Shown piece by piece: positions 27,791 through 37,615 of a stretch of 41,356 bases of DNA. Below the pieces are notes generated by a model that saw only the letters and a list, made by a program, of their open reading frames with translations, had not been told where the DNA came from and made no database searches. Source of the DNA: Syntrophaceticus sp. (GTDB taxonomy: Bacteria; Bacillota; DSM-12270; Thermacetogeniales; Thermacetogeniaceae); NCBI GenBank assembly GCA_012842275.1, contig DUSK01000001.1:1-41356 (forward strand), given 5' to 3'. The position numbers were made by a program, and so were the translations under genes. Within the stretch, counting starts at the first letter, position 1; every line of letters begins with the position of its first letter.

Positions 27791-28831
27791 ATGAATCTTG
27801 AATTGATCAATGCTCTAAAGGATATTGAAAAGGAAAAAGGTATTAGCAGTGATGTATTGCTGGGTGCAATTGAACATGCTTTACATACAGCCTACAAAAA
27901 GAATTTTGGTTCAGCACAGAACTCCCGCATCGAGATTGACAAGGAAACAGGGGAGATTAGGGTTTATTCAAGAAAAACAGTTGTTGCTAACGTATCTGAT
28001 TCCAACACAGAGATATCATTGGAAGAGGCAGTAAAGGTAGAACCTGAAGCCAAAGAGGGGGAAGTAATAGAGATCGAAGTTACACCCCGTGATTTTGGTC
28101 GCATTGCTGCACAAGCTGCAAAACAGGTTGTTGTCCAGCAGATCAGAGAGGCTGAAAGAGGCCTTATCTATGAAGAGTTTTCCAGCCGTGAAGGGGATAT
28201 TGTGACAGGAACTGTCAGGCGCCAGGAAGCAAAGAATGTTTTTATTGATTTGGGACGAGCTGAAGCAGTGCTTGTACCCTCTGAACAGATTCCAACTGAA
28301 AAGTATAACCGCGGTGACCGGATCAAGGCTTATATTACTGAAGTGAAAAAGACAACCAAGGGCCCTCAGATATTGGTTTCCCGGACTCATCCAGGTCTCT
28401 TAAAGAGGCTTTTTGAATTAGAAGTGCCGGAAATTTTTGAGGGAATTGTAGAAATAAAGGCTGTTGCCCGGGAGCCAGGGATGCGCTCTAAGATTGCGGT
28501 ACATTCGAGAGATGAGAATGTTGATTCTATTGGATCCTGTGTGGGGCCTAAAGGGATGCGTGTGCAGGCGGTAGTTGTTGAACTCAAGGGAGAAAAGATT
28601 GATATAGTTAAATGGAGCAGCGATCCAAAGGAGTTTATCGCCAATGCCTTGAGTCCAGCTAAGGTTGAATCAGTTGAAATCGATGAGGAAGAAAAAGCAG
28701 CCAGAGTGATTGTTCCCGATCACCAACTATCTCTTGCAATCGGTAAAGAAGGGCAAAATGCCAGACTGGCGGCTCGGTTAACCGGATGGAAAATCGATAT
28801 TAAGAGCACATCCCAGGCTGCTTCATGGTAA
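27791..28831 (+). CDS. nusA: Transcription termination/antitermination factor NusA
   Basis: The product has 346 residues. The RNA-polymerase-binding N-terminal domain (1 to about 125), S1 domain (about 135-200, GDIVTGTVRRQEAKNVFIDLG), KH1 (about 205-275) and KH2 (about 280-345, with IGKEGQNARLAARLTGWKIDI) are all present. There is no extra acidic C-terminal repeat, as is usual for Gram-positive NusA. It modulates pausing and termination. ATG has a GGGGAGGTGA site. Confidence 0.97.
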   Translation: MNLELINALKDIEKEKGISSDVLLGAIEHALHTAYKKNFGSAQNSRIEIDKETGEIRVYSRKTVVANVSDSNTEISLEEAVKVEPEAKEGEVIEIEVTPRDFGRIAAQAAKQVVVQQIREAERGLIYEEFSSREGDIVTGTVRRQEAKNVFIDLGRAEAVLVPSEQIPTEKYNRGDRIKAYITEVKKTTKGPQILVSRTHPGLLKRLFELEVPEIFEGIVEIKAVAREPGMRSKIAVHSRDENVDSIGSCVGPKGMRVQAVVVELKGEKIDIVKWSSDPKEFIANALSPAKVESVEIDEEEKAARVIVPDHQLSLAIGKEGQNARLAARLTGWKIDIKSTSQAASW

Positions 28832-28880
28832 TAAGCTTTCTGAAAATAGTCGCTTATCGATGTTAAGAGGTGGTTCAGCA

Positions 28881-29156
28881 ATGCCCAGAATAAAAAAAAT
28901 TCCAAAGAGAATATGTGTAGGCTGCAAAGAGACCAAAGACAAGAAAGAACTGATCAGGATTGTCAGAACTCCTAATGGTGAAGTCAAAATCGACTCAACC
29001 GGGAAAATGTCAGGTAGAGGTGCTTACATCTGCTGTAATAAAGAGTGCTTACAAACCGCTCTTGCTGGCAAATATCTAGAACGTGCCTTACAGGTTGAAC
29101 TGCCCGAAGACTTGGCTGCTGCTCTGGAAAAAAAGGTATTGGGTGAAAACAATTGA
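28881..29156 (+). CDS. ylxR: YlxR/RnpM-family RNA-binding protein
   Basis: The product is 91 residues from ATG 28881, with AAGAGGTGG upstream; ATG 28860 would contain that site. Family motifs are RICVGCKETKDKKELIRIVR and SGRGAYICCNKECLQ. YlxR proteins bind RNA, and the B. subtilis member has been linked to RNase P modulation. The gene sits between nusA and ylxQ as in most Bacillota. Confidence 0.93.
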   Translation: MPRIKKIPKRICVGCKETKDKKELIRIVRTPNGEVKIDSTGKMSGRGAYICCNKECLQTALAGKYLERALQVELPEDLAAALEKKVLGENN

Positions 29157-29452
29157 CACTGTTTGATCTATTGGGATTTGCCAAAAAAGCAAATAAAATG
29201 GTTTGTGGAATGTCTAATTGTCTGAATGCTGTTAAAAAGAAAAAGGCAAAAATTGTGATTATAGCTGAAGATGCAGGGGTATCTCGTAAAAAACTTATTA
29301 AGGAATGTGAATCAAATGGGGTTCCCTTCATCGAGTTTGGTACAAGGGAACAGTTTATTGATAGATTAGGGTATGATGCCTGCTATTGGGCGGTTTTCTC
29401 AGAACAGATGGCAGAAGCGATTGAGAGGGAGTTAATTAACATGAAGAGTTAG
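29153..29452 (+). CDS. ylxQ: L7Ae-family K-turn RNA-binding protein YlxQ
   Basis: The product has 99 residues with the L7Ae/L30e fold pattern: [18 protein letters not shown], a basic [17 protein letters not shown] stretch, and [13 protein letters not shown]. Paralogues bind kink-turn RNA; the role of YlxQ itself is not well defined. TTG 29153 overlaps the ylxR stop (TTGA), so translation is probably coupled. Confidence 0.92.
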   Translation: MTLFDLLGFAKKANKMVCGMSNCLNAVKKKKAKIVIIAEDAGVSRKKLIKECESNGVPFIEFGTREQFIDRLGYDACYWAVFSEQMAEAIERELINMKS

Positions 29453-29477
29453 GGATTCAAAAAATGGGGGTGATCGG

Positions 29478-31622
29478 ATGGCAAAAATCCGCATACATGA
29501 ATTGGCCAAGGAGTTAAAAATTAACAGTAAGGATTTGGTTGCTCAACTGAATCAGATGGGCTATTCAGTTAAAAACCATATGAGCACAATCGAAGAAAAC
29601 GATGTGGGACAAATTAGAAGAGCACTTAAAGTTAAAGGTACAATAGAAAAAAAGGGTAAAGGTGCTAAGGATTATAAAAAAGATAAAACCCATGATGATG
29701 AAAAAGATTATCGTAAACGGGCACAGGCACGTAAAGAGGAGATACGTCAGAAGATAGAGCAGGACCAGAGGAAGATTTTGGCTAAAATTAAGAATTCCTA
29801 TCGCGGTAAAAGCAAAAAGAAGCGCAAAGACAGCAACCGTTCAGCAGAGGATAGCAACCAGTTAAAAAAGATCGTCATAGGGGAGCAAATCACTGTCCAA
29901 GAACTGGCAAACTTAATGCATGTTAATGCCAGTGAGGTTATTAAAAAGCTAATTGAGCTGGGGGTAATGGCGACCATCAACCAAGTAATTGACAGTGATA
30001 CAGCCACTCTGGTGGCTTCAGAATTTGGTATTGATACTGAGGTACGGGATGAAGTGGCAGAACTGGAAGCAGCTTTGAACGATCTGCCAGATAAGCCGGA
30101 AGAGCTCAGACCAAGGCCACCGGTGATCACGGTAATGGGTCATGTTGACCACGGTAAAACCTCTCTGCTGGATTTCATTCGACATACCAATGTTATTGCA
30201 ACTGAAGCAGGGGGGATCACCCAGCGTATCGGTGCCTATCAGGTCGAAACTAAGGGCAAAAAGATCACTTTCCTTGATACACCAGGCCATGAGGCATTTA
30301 CAACAATGCGGGCCAGGGGAGCTCAGGTAACAGATATTGCGGTTCTGGTGGTAGCTGCTGATGATGGTGTTATGCCTCAAACTGTAGAAGCGATCAACCA
30401 TGCCAAAGCGGCCAATGTACCAATTGTGGTGGCCATCAATAAAATAGATAAGCCTGATGCTAACCCTGATCATGTTAAACAGCAGCTTGCAGAACACGGG
30501 CTTGTTCCGGAGGAATGGGGAGGAAACACTATCTGTGTTCCAGTTTCTGCAAAAAAGGGGACAGGCATTGATCAACTTCTGGAAATGCTGCTGCTTGTTG
30601 CTGAAATGGAAGAATTTAAGGCAAATCCCTTTTGTCCAGCACGGGGTACAGTAATAGAGGCAGAATTGGATAAGGGACGGGGCCCTGTTGCTACAGTTTT
30701 AATCCAGAAGGGCACATTGTCTATAGGTGATCATATTTTGGTAGGCACTACCTTTGGTAAGGTAAGGGCCATGTACGATTTTAAAGGGCGCCGTATCAAA
30801 AAAGCACTACCCGGCACACCGGTAGCGATACTCGGATTGTCAGAAGTACCAGCTGCAGGTGATTTGCTTTATGCAGTTGCTGATGAAAAAACCGCCCGTC
30901 AGATTGCCGAAAAACGCTTGGACAAAAAGCGTCAGATGGATAATATTGTTCCAGAGAGAGTTTCTTTAGATGATCTTTTTAACCAGATCAAAGAAGGCAA
31001 GGTTAAGGAACTGAACCTGGTTGTGAAAGCTGATGTACAGGGTTCAGTGGAGGCTCTAATTCAAGCTCTTAGTAAATTAAATAATAGAGAAGTTAGAATT
31101 AATATCATCCACTCCGGAGTGGGTGCTATAACAGAGACCGATGTGATGCTGGCTAGTGCCTCTAATGCCCTGATCATCGGTTTTAATGTAAGGCCAGATA
31201 CCAATGCAAAGAAAGCCGCTGAAACCCAAAACATAGAAATGCGGCTTTACCGGGTCATCTATGAGGCTTTAGATGATATTAAAGCAGCCTTGGAGGGGAT
31301 GCTGGAGCCCGTTTACAAAGAGGTTTCTATAGGCAGAGCTGAAGTGCGTGAAATTTTCCATATCCCAAAAGTGGGGACCGTCGCCGGATGCAATGTCCTA
31401 GAGGGCAAGGTGGTCAGAAATGGCAATGTGCGATTGATCCGTGAAGGTGTTGTTGTTTATGAAGGAAAGATTGATTCATTGAAAAGGTTTAAAAATGACG
31501 CCCGTGAGGTTGCTCAGGGACATGACTGCGGTATTGGGCTTGATAAGTTCCAGGATATAAAAATTGGAGATATCCTGGAGGTTTATGAAATGGAAGAGAT
31601 AAAAAGGGAGTTAATGTCTTAA
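29478..31622 (+). CDS. infB: Translation initiation factor IF-2
   Basis: The product has 714 residues. Two IF2-N domains (about 1-52 and 135-187) flank a Lys/Arg-rich linker. The GTPase domain begins with G1 box G221-HVDHGKT and has DTPGHEAF and NKIDKPDAN. Domains II, III and C2 follow. The N-terminal region is short compared with enterobacterial IF-2 but normal for Bacillota. IF-2 brings fMet-tRNA to the 30S subunit. ATG has a GGGGGTGA site. rbfA begins 16 bp later; ylxP, found here in B. subtilis, is absent. Confidence 0.98.
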   Translation: MAKIRIHELAKELKINSKDLVAQLNQMGYSVKNHMSTIEENDVGQIRRALKVKGTIEKKGKGAKDYKKDKTHDDEKDYRKRAQARKEEIRQKIEQDQRKILAKIKNSYRGKSKKKRKDSNRSAEDSNQLKKIVIGEQITVQELANLMHVNASEVIKKLIELGVMATINQVIDSDTATLVASEFGIDTEVRDEVAELEAALNDLPDKPEELRPRPPVITVMGHVDHGKTSLLDFIRHTNVIATEAGGITQRIGAYQVETKGKKITFLDTPGHEAFTTMRARGAQVTDIAVLVVAADDGVMPQTVEAINHAKAANVPIVVAINKIDKPDANPDHVKQQLAEHGLVPEEWGGNTICVPVSAKKGTGIDQLLEMLLLVAEMEEFKANPFCPARGTVIEAELDKGRGPVATVLIQKGTLSIGDHILVGTTFGKVRAMYDFKGRRIKKALPGTPVAILGLSEVPAAGDLLYAVADEKTARQIAEKRLDKKRQMDNIVPERVSLDDLFNQIKEGKVKELNLVVKADVQGSVEALIQALSKLNNREVRINIIHSGVGAITETDVMLASASNALIIGFNVRPDTNAKKAAETQNIEMRLYRVIYEALDDIKAALEGMLEPVYKEVSIGRAEVREIFHIPKVGTVAGCNVLEGKVVRNGNVRLIREGVVVYEGKIDSLKRFKNDAREVAQGHDCGIGLDKFQDIKIGDILEVYEMEEIKRELMS

Positions 31623-31638
31623 AAGGGTGTGATGGCAA

Positions 31639-31995
31639 GTGGGCTACCGTGCTGGCCGTTTAGCAGAGGAAATAAAAAAAGTATTAACAGATCTGCTGCA
31701 AACCGAGCTTAAAGATCCGCGCATCAACCCAATGACCAGTGTGACATCTGTAAATGTTTCTAAAGACCTGCGCTACGCAAAGGTATATGTAAGTGTTTTG
31801 GGAACAGAGGATAAGAAAAAGGAAACACTGGAGGGCTTAAAGAGTGCCTCTGGTTTTATCAGGTCAGAGTTAGGTAAAAGAATCCGTCTGCGGTATCACC
31901 CGGAAATAAGCTTTGAGCTCGACGAATCCATTCAACACAGTCTGGAGATCAACCGTATACTGAGGGATTTGAAACAAGATAAGGGATGCGACTGA
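31639..31995 (+). CDS. rbfA: Ribosome-binding factor A
   Basis: This 118-residue protein has a single KH-like fold. Family motifs are LADLLQTEL-like positions near residue 15-22, DPRINPMTSVTSVNVSKDLRYAKVYVS, and RLRYHPEISFELDESIQHS. RbfA acts in late 30S maturation near helix 1 of 16S rRNA. The start is GTG. Its stop codon shares bases with the nrnA start (TGATG). Confidence 0.96.
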   Translation: MGYRAGRLAEEIKKVLTDLLQTELKDPRINPMTSVTSVNVSKDLRYAKVYVSVLGTEDKKKETLEGLKSASGFIRSELGKRIRLRYHPEISFELDESIQHSLEINRILRDLKQDKGCD

Positions 31996-32969
31996 TGGAA
32001 GTTATTGAAGATATCATCAAAATATTAAAGACAAAACAGACCTTTGTTTTGACAACACATATTCATGCGGATGGGGATGCTTTGGGATCCCTGCTGGCAC
32101 TTGGTTTAGCCTTATTAAATAACGGTAAAGATGTTGTTATGATTCACTCTGAGCCGGTTCCTGAAAACTATCGGTTTTTGCCCGGTGCTGAGCAGGTAAT
32201 AATGGTGCAAGATCTAAAAGAAAAAGAGGGTTTTGAGGTAGGTATTGCTTTGGATTGTACCGACCTTTCCCGGGTAGGAGATGCTGAACAACTGCTACAA
32301 AAAGCTGATTGTATTATTAATATTGACCATCATATCAGCAATGAGTATTTTGGTCAGATCAATATGGTGGAAACAGAAGCTGCTGCTACAGGGGAAATGG
32401 TTTGTGGTCTGCTGGTCAAAGGGGGCTTTACTATAACTCCGGATATTGCGACTAATCTTTATACAGCCATAATAACTGATACTGGCTCTTTCCGTCACCA
32501 GAACACTACAGCTAACTGTTTCAGGACAGCTGCTTATCTGCTGGAATGTGGTGCAGCACACAGTTTTATACAGCATAATCTTTATGAACAAAGGTCCCTT
32601 CAAAACCTGCGTTTTATGGTCAATGTGCTGCAGACCCTTTCGATAAATGAAAACGGTCAGATTGCCTGGATGACCATTACCAAAGATATAAGTACAGAGG
32701 CAGATAATAATGATAGTCTCATAGATTATGCTAAATCCTTGAAGGGTGTGGAAGTGGGAATTTTATTCAAAGAGTTGGATTCAGGTGAGATTAAGGTTAG
32801 TTTTCGCTCAAAAAGCTATGTTGATGTCAATCAACTGGCAGCTCATTTCGGGGGAGGCGGCCATGAGCGAGCAGCTGGGTGTTCTATTAAAGGCGACCTT
32901 AAGGAAGTAAAACAGCTTGTTATTCGAAAAACAGAGGAATATCTGGCTAAGCGGAGGGCTGCAGAGTGA
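31995..32969 (+). CDS. nrnA: NrnA-type DHH phosphodiesterase (nanoRNase/pAp phosphatase)
   Basis: The product has 324 residues. The DHH domain has HIHADGDALGS (D26, D28), catalytic D87 in LDCTD, and D111-H-H. The DHHA1 domain closes with FGGGGHERAAGC. Such enzymes degrade 2-5 nt RNAs and pAp, and some members act on c-di-nucleotide breakdown products. ATG 31995 is preferred over 31986 because AAGGG lies about 10 nt upstream and the start overlaps the rbfA stop. The placement between rbfA and truB is common in Clostridia. Confidence 0.92.
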   Translation: MEVIEDIIKILKTKQTFVLTTHIHADGDALGSLLALGLALLNNGKDVVMIHSEPVPENYRFLPGAEQVIMVQDLKEKEGFEVGIALDCTDLSRVGDAEQLLQKADCIINIDHHISNEYFGQINMVETEAAATGEMVCGLLVKGGFTITPDIATNLYTAIITDTGSFRHQNTTANCFRTAAYLLECGAAHSFIQHNLYEQRSLQNLRFMVNVLQTLSINENGQIAWMTITKDISTEADNNDSLIDYAKSLKGVEVGILFKELDSGEIKVSFRSKSYVDVNQLAAHFGGGGHERAAGCSIKGDLKEVKQLVIRKTEEYLAKRRAAE

Positions 32970-33883
32970 ATGGTCTAATCAATGTTTTAAAACCACCGGG
33001 GGTTTCCTCTCATGATGTTATAGTTTATCTTCGACAGTTATTTAAAATAAAGAAAATAGGTCATACAGGAACCCTGGATCCAGGGGCAACAGGAGTAATT
33101 CCTATTTGTGTGGGACAGGGAACCAGAGTTGCTGAGTACCTGATCAATAAGCCGAAAAAGTACCGTGCGGAAATAACTTTTGGAATAAAAACAGATACTT
33201 TTGATGCCGGTGGAAAGATCCTTGAGAGAAATAGAGGGGTCAGGCTTGAACTGGCTGATATAATCGATGCTTTAGAGGATTTCAAGGGTGAAATAAAACA
33301 AGTTCCTCCTATGGTATCAGCTGTACACTATCAAGGTAAACGACTGTATCAGTTAGCGCGCCAGGGCAAAGTAGTTGAACGAAAAGCAAGAAGGGTACAT
33401 ATCTACCAGATCCAAGTAGTTCAATTTCAAGGGGATCTGCCTTATCCGCGCCTTTATATTGATCTTGAGTGTTCTAAAGGGACTTATGTGCGCAGTATTT
33501 GTGAGCAACTGGGTGAAAAATTGGGGTGTGGTGCATATTTGTCTTTTTTGGTTAGGACAAAAAGCGGACCATTTTTACTGAAAGAATCCTTTACCCTGGA
33601 GGAAATTAAGGAAATGTGGCAAAAGAGGGACCTTTCCTTTTTGCTGCCCATTGACTTTGCTCTCGACCACTTACCTGCATTAACTGTTAAAGAAAAAGCT
33701 GTGCGACACATTTTAAATGGTTTGCCCCTTGCGCCCTCCGGTATTTTAGGGGGGGTAGGAAGGGAGTTGCCCAGTTTCGTACGTCTTTATTCACCAGTAG
33801 GGAAATTATTAGCTCTGGCAAGTCTTTCTACAAGCAGTGATGGAGAATGGCACTATAAATTGAAAAAAGTATTCAGTCAATAA
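32966..33883 (+). CDS. truB: tRNA pseudouridine-55 synthase TruB
   Basis: The product has 305 residues. The catalytic Asp is D38 in GHTGTLDPGATGVIPICVG. Further motifs are KKYRAEITFGIKTDTFDAGG, PPMVSAVHYQGKRLYQLAR and CSKGTYVRSICEQLG. A C-terminal PUA-like region follows. It modifies U55 in the T-loop of tRNAs. GTG 32966 overlaps the nrnA stop by 4 bp. Confidence 0.97.
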   Translation: MNGLINVLKPPGVSSHDVIVYLRQLFKIKKIGHTGTLDPGATGVIPICVGQGTRVAEYLINKPKKYRAEITFGIKTDTFDAGGKILERNRGVRLELADIIDALEDFKGEIKQVPPMVSAVHYQGKRLYQLARQGKVVERKARRVHIYQIQVVQFQGDLPYPRLYIDLECSKGTYVRSICEQLGEKLGCGAYLSFLVRTKSGPFLLKESFTLEEIKEMWQKRDLSFLLPIDFALDHLPALTVKEKAVRHILNGLPLAPSGILGGVGRELPSFVRLYSPVGKLLALASLSTSSDGEWHYKLKKVFSQ

Positions 33884-33908
33884 TATTAACTGATGAGAGG
33901 TAAGATTC

Positions 33909-34892
33909 ATGGAGGTTTTACGAAGTCTGGAACAAAAAAATGATGGCAGTACATTGATTATTGCTCTTGGAAATTTTGATGGGGTCCACTTGGGACACCG
34001 TAAGCTCTTAAAAAAAATGGTTTCCTATGCCCATAAAAGGGGAGGTATACCATCGGTTTTGTTGTTTCAACCCCATCCTCAGCAGGTTTTAAATCCAGCC
34101 AATGCTCCCAAGCTTATCATGAGCAATGAAAGAAAAATAAAAGTAATGAATGACCTGGGAGTTGAGCTTTTTTATTTAATACCTTTTGATTTAATTTTTG
34201 CTTCCCAGGAACCAGAGGAGTTCGTTGAGGAAGTTCTGATCAAAAAGCTCAATGTAAGTGGCGTTTTTGTGGGTTATAATTATCAATTTGGGAAGTGTGG
34301 TGCTGGGAAGCCTGAGTACCTTAAAAAAATTGCTGGGGAAAAGGGGATCTATGTAGAAGTAATCCCGCCTGTAGTCATGCATGGAGTTCCCATCAGCAGT
34401 ACTTTAATTCGTTCTGCTTTAATAAATGGTGATATTGTTCAGGCTAGAGAACTGCTCGGATACTGGCCTGTTTTGCAGGGTGATGTGATTAAAGGGGATC
34501 AGCGGGGGCGCAGGATAGGTTTTCCTACAGCAAATCTGGCTGTGCCTGAAGATCTTTTGATTCCCCGTAACGGGGTTTATGCAGGTGAAGCAGTGATAGA
34601 TGGGAAACCTTATATGGCTGTGGTTAACATTGGGAGGCATCCTACTTTTGGATTAAGCAGTAAACAGACCATTGAGGCACATTTACTGGATTTTCGCGGT
34701 GACCTTTATGGAAAGCAGTTAGAAATAAGCCTGTATAAGATGCTGCGGGAAGAAAAAAAATACAATAATGCATATGAGTTAATTGATCAAATCAATAAAG
34801 ATATAGAACTGGCCGGGAAGATTTACGAGGAAATAGGACAAAAACAGCTACAAAGGGAAAGTTCAAGCTTAATCCGAAAGATTTACAATTAG
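33909..34892 (+). CDS. ribF: Bifunctional riboflavin kinase/FAD synthetase
   Basis: The product has 327 residues. The N-terminal FAD synthetase (nucleotidyltransferase) domain carries GNFDGVHLGHRKLLKKM and SSTLIR near 160. The C-terminal riboflavin kinase domain carries GRRIGFPTANL near 200 and VVNIGRHPTFG. It converts riboflavin to FMN then FAD. ATG has a GAGAGGT site. It is followed by a new promoter and leader for rpsO and no visible terminator. Confidence 0.96.
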   Translation: MEVLRSLEQKNDGSTLIIALGNFDGVHLGHRKLLKKMVSYAHKRGGIPSVLLFQPHPQQVLNPANAPKLIMSNERKIKVMNDLGVELFYLIPFDLIFASQEPEEFVEEVLIKKLNVSGVFVGYNYQFGKCGAGKPEYLKKIAGEKGIYVEVIPPVVMHGVPISSTLIRSALINGDIVQARELLGYWPVLQGDVIKGDQRGRRIGFPTANLAVPEDLLIPRNGVYAGEAVIDGKPYMAVVNIGRHPTFGLSSKQTIEAHLLDFRGDLYGKQLEISLYKMLREEKKYNNAYELIDQINKDIELAGKIYEEIGQKQLQRESSSLIRKIYN

Positions 34893-34910
34893 GATAAACT
34901 ATGGTAAGAT
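34882..34910 (+). promoter_or_regulatory. Extended -10 promoter of rpsO
   Basis: TTTACA (34882-34887), a 17-nt spacer, then TAAGAT (34905-34910) preceded by TGG, an extended -10. It overlaps the ribF stop and predicts a start near 34917, leaving a leader of about 214 nt before rpsO. Confidence 0.7.
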
Positions 34911-34946
34911 CATAAAATGAAAATGCCGAAAAAGAAGAGGAGTATT

Positions 34947-35066
34947 CTTGGGACTTCTGGTGATTCATGTGTATCACCACAATTGGCAAAGGGTACCACA
35001 ACTGTCCCAAGTGCAGCCAGGGTCCTTGCAGAATGGTTGATCCGATTCATGTCAAGGACATACCTG
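34947..35066 (+). ncRNA. Structured rpsO leader RNA (candidate S15 autoregulatory element)
   Basis: CTTGGGAC (34947-34954) pairs perfectly with GTCCCAAG (35004-35011). Inside it, TGGTGAT (34958-34964) pairs with ATCACCA (34973-34979), and TTGG near 34983 can pair with CC-A-CAA (34996-35001), giving a possible three-way junction. A second domain pairs CAGG-GTCCTTG (35018-35028) with CAAGGAC (35053-35059) and CCTG (35063-35066) across a 3-nt bulge, and encloses a GAATGG/CC-G-ATTC hairpin. S15 leaders regulated by S15 binding are known in several bacteria. Whether this is one is inference from position and a junction-like fold. Confidence 0.55.
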
Positions 35067-35101
35067 CAGTAAGGCTTATTATCACAACAATCGGTAAATA
35101 A
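34967..35101 (+). CDS. Possible 44-codon cysteine-containing ORF inside the rpsO leader
   Basis: ATG 34967 opens a 44-codon frame ending TAA 35099-35101. The product contains HNCPKCSQGPCRMVDP, a C-x2-C-x4-C pattern recalling the GPCR-like cysteine motif of Ni-CO dehydrogenases, then IHVKDIPAVRLIITTIGK. GGTGA ends only 3 nt before the ATG, so the ribosome binding site is poor. It coincides with strongly paired RNA, which can create apparent ORFs. A second frame (TTG 34948 to TGA 35040, 30 codons) has a better site, AGGAG with 5-nt spacing. Confidence 0.2.
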   Translation: MCITTIGKGYHNCPKCSQGPCRMVDPIHVKDIPAVRLIITTIGK

Positions 35102-35130
35102 TATTCAAGGAAAGGTGAGGAGGTTTTACA

Positions 35131-35400
35131 TTGTCGTTCGGTTCAGCAGAGAAAAGAGAGGTTATTGAAAAATACCAGATACATGAACGTGATACCGGTT
35201 CTCCAGAGGTACAGATAGCCCTTTTGACAGAGAGGATCAATTATTTAACTGAACACCTTAAGGTACACAAAAAGGACCATCATTCACGGAGAGGTTTATT
35301 GAAGATGGTCGGTCAAAGGCGCGGTTTCCTTAATTATCTGCGAGAAAAAGATCCTGCACGATACCGGGATATTATAGAAAAACTAGGTCTTCGTCGCTAA
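35131..35400 (+). CDS. rpsO: 30S ribosomal protein S15
   Basis: The product has 89 residues, the standard size. Motifs are [26 protein letters not shown] and [23 protein letters not shown]15 binds the central domain of 16S rRNA at a three-way junction and is a primary assembly protein. The TTG start has a strong GTGAGGAGG site. It lies directly before pnp, a very widely conserved pair. Confidence 0.98.
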   Translation: MSFGSAEKREVIEKYQIHERDTGSPEVQIALLTERINYLTEHLKVHKKDHHSRRGLLKMVGQRRGFLNYLREKDPARYRDIIEKLGLRR

Positions 35401-35425
35401 AACGCATTTTAACTTTTTTTGGGGG

Positions 35426-35447
35426 GAGGAGCGGTAAGCCGCTCTTT
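35426..35447 (+). promoter_or_regulatory. Hairpin between rpsO and pnp
   Basis: GAGCGG (35429-35434) pairs with CCGCTC (35439-35444) around TAAG, and G-U/A-T pairs can extend it outward. TTTCTGATTATTATT follows. It may be a partial terminator or, as in other bacteria at this junction, an RNA processing site affecting pnp mRNA. Confidence 0.5.
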
Positions 35448-35480
35448 CTGATTATTATTCAACTTTTTAGGAGGTTTGTT

Positions 35481-37598
35481 ATGCCAGAAACGTTTCAAAT
35501 GATGGTTAGCGGCCGGCCTTTGATAATGGAATTTGATAAGGTGGCCAAACAGGCCAATGGCGCTGTTTTAATACATTACGGGGATACGGTAGTCTTAGTT
35601 ACAGCAACTATTTCCAAGGAGCCGCGGGAGGGAATTGATTTTTTTCCGCTCTTAGTTGATTATGAAGAGCGGTTATATGCTGTTGGGAAAATTCCCGGTG
35701 GTTTTATTAAGAGAGAAGGGAGACCCACAGAAAAAGCTATATTGTCTGCAAGGCTGATCGATAGGCCTATCAGACCCCTTTTTCCCCAGGGTTTCCGCAA
35801 TGATGTGCAGATAGTAGCCACAATCTTGTCAGTAGACCAGGATTGTGATCCCAGCATAACCGCAATGATCGGCGCATCTGCTGCACTTTCTGTATCTGAT
35901 ATTCCCTTTTTTGGACCGATAGCAGGTGTGGTTGTTGGTCGAATCAAAGGTGAATACGTGATCAATCCTACGGTAGAACAGGAAAAAGAAAGTGATCTTC
36001 ATCTGGTTGTAGCCGGAACCGATCAGGCTGTTTTAATGGTAGAAGCAGGTGCCAATCAGGTGAGTGAAGAGGTGATCATAGCTGGTATCGAATTCGGGCA
36101 TCAGGTAATTAAGGAGATAGTGCAGTTTCAGAAAGAGATTGTACAAAAGATTGGCAAAGAAAAACTTGATGTTCCCATCTTTGAACCTGACCCTCAAATT
36201 GTAGAGGATGTAAGAGCATATGCCTACGACAAAATAGCTGAGGCTGTTAAAAACCCTGATAAACTTGCCAGACAAAATGCTCTGGATGAGCTGGAGAAGG
36301 AGACAGTTGAGCATTTTGCTGAGATTTATCCAGAACAAGAGAAAGTTGTTCAGGAGATTTTCTTGAGGACACTGAAAGAGATTGTCAGAAAAATGATCCT
36401 TGAAGATAGAATACGTCCAGATGGTAGGAATCTTGACGAGATCAGGCCTATTACCGCTGAGGTGGGAATCCTGCCCCGTACCCATGGGAGCGGTTTGTTT
36501 ACCAGAGGACAGACCCAGGTGTTGACTGTAGCCACACTTGGTACTATCAGAGAAGAACAGATTCTGGATGACCTTGGACTTGAGGAGTCCAAACGCTACT
36601 TGCATCACTATAATTTCCCTCCTTACAGTGTAGGGGAGACAAGGCCGATGAGGGGTCCCGGCCGCAGGGAGATTGGACACGGTGCTTTAGCTGAAAGGGC
36701 CTTGCTTCCTGTGCTGCCTGATGAAGACGAGTTCCCATATACAATCAGGCTTGTATCTGAGGTGCTGGAATCGAATGGTTCAACATCAATGGCCAGTGTT
36801 TGTGGAAGCACTTTGGCACTGATGGATGCAGGAGTGCCTATCTCTGCACCAGTAGCGGGCATTGCTATGGGTTTGGTTACCGGTGAAAACGGTTTTGCGG
36901 TTTTAAGTGATATCCAGGGGATCGAGGATGCCCTGGGTGATATGGATTTCAAGGTAGCTGGTACTGCTGAAGGTGTAACTGCTTTACAGTTGGATATTAA
37001 AGTGCAGGGCATTACTACTGATGTCTTGCGTCAGGCTCTTGCTCAGGCGAGAGAGGGAAGACTTTTTATCCTCAGCAAGATGGCCGAAGCTATCAAGGAA
37101 CCGCGTCCAGAATTATCACCACATGCACCGAGAATTATCACTATGACCATCGACCCTGAAAAAATCAGGGATGTTATCGGTCCTCAGGGTAAAACCATCA
37201 GAAAGATCATTGAAGAGACTGGAACAGAGATCGATATAGAAGATGATGGCCGGGTCTTTATAGCTGCAGTTGATGAAGAAGCAGGTAAAAATGCTGTAAG
37301 CATCATAGAGCGGCTAACTCAGGATGTGGAAGTGGGGAAAATATATTTGGGTAAGGTTGTTCGATTGATGGACTTCGGTGCCTTTGTAGAGATAATCCCT
37401 GGAGTCTTTGGCGGTGCCGGTAAGGAAGGCCTGGTACATATCTCCCAGTTGGATGAACACAGGGTCAATCGCGTCAGGGATGTTGTCAAAGAAGGTGATG
37501 AGATCATTGTCAAGGTAACTGATATTGATAGACAGGGTCGGATTAACCTTTCTCGCAAAGAAGCCATTAGGGCCCTGCGCCGCAAAACGGAAAAATAA
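35481..37598 (+). CDS. pnp: Polyribonucleotide nucleotidyltransferase (PNPase)
   Basis: The product has 705 residues. Two RNase PH domains (about 1-210 and 310-545) flank an alpha-helical domain. The second core holds [23 protein letters not shown] and the [19 protein letters not shown] active-site region. KH (about 553-615, [18 protein letters not shown]) and S1 (about 620-690) domains follow. It degrades RNA 3' to 5' using phosphate. Antisense open frames of up to 215 codons here are shadows. Confidence 0.98.
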   Translation: MPETFQMMVSGRPLIMEFDKVAKQANGAVLIHYGDTVVLVTATISKEPREGIDFFPLLVDYEERLYAVGKIPGGFIKREGRPTEKAILSARLIDRPIRPLFPQGFRNDVQIVATILSVDQDCDPSITAMIGASAALSVSDIPFFGPIAGVVVGRIKGEYVINPTVEQEKESDLHLVVAGTDQAVLMVEAGANQVSEEVIIAGIEFGHQVIKEIVQFQKEIVQKIGKEKLDVPIFEPDPQIVEDVRAYAYDKIAEAVKNPDKLARQNALDELEKETVEHFAEIYPEQEKVVQEIFLRTLKEIVRKMILEDRIRPDGRNLDEIRPITAEVGILPRTHGSGLFTRGQTQVLTVATLGTIREEQILDDLGLEESKRYLHHYNFPPYSVGETRPMRGPGRREIGHGALAERALLPVLPDEDEFPYTIRLVSEVLESNGSTSMASVCGSTLALMDAGVPISAPVAGIAMGLVTGENGFAVLSDIQGIEDALGDMDFKVAGTAEGVTALQLDIKVQGITTDVLRQALAQAREGRLFILSKMAEAIKEPRPELSPHAPRIITMTIDPEKIRDVIGPQGKTIRKIIEETGTEIDIEDDGRVFIAAVDEEAGKNAVSIIERLTQDVEVGKIYLGKVVRLMDFGAFVEIIPGVFGGAGKEGLVHISQLDEHRVNRVRDVVKEGDEIIVKVTDIDRQGRINLSRKEAIRALRRKTEK

Positions 37599-37615
37599 GT
37601 TATCTGGGAAAGCAA

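Noticed and set aside
30018-30575. 185-codon minus-strand open frame
   Set aside because: It is a shadow of infB, where the GTPase motifs fix the + frame.
34980-35012. Resemblance of AAAGGGTACCACAACTGTCCC to a T-box antiterminator
   Set aside because: There is no stem I with specifier loop and no terminator/antiterminator pair. rpsO is not a T-box target, and the fold is better explained by the perfect 8-bp outer stem.
36033-36680. 215-codon open frame on the minus strand
   Set aside because: It is antisense to pnp, whose catalytic motifs are intact on the + strand. It has no ribosome binding site or recognisable domain.
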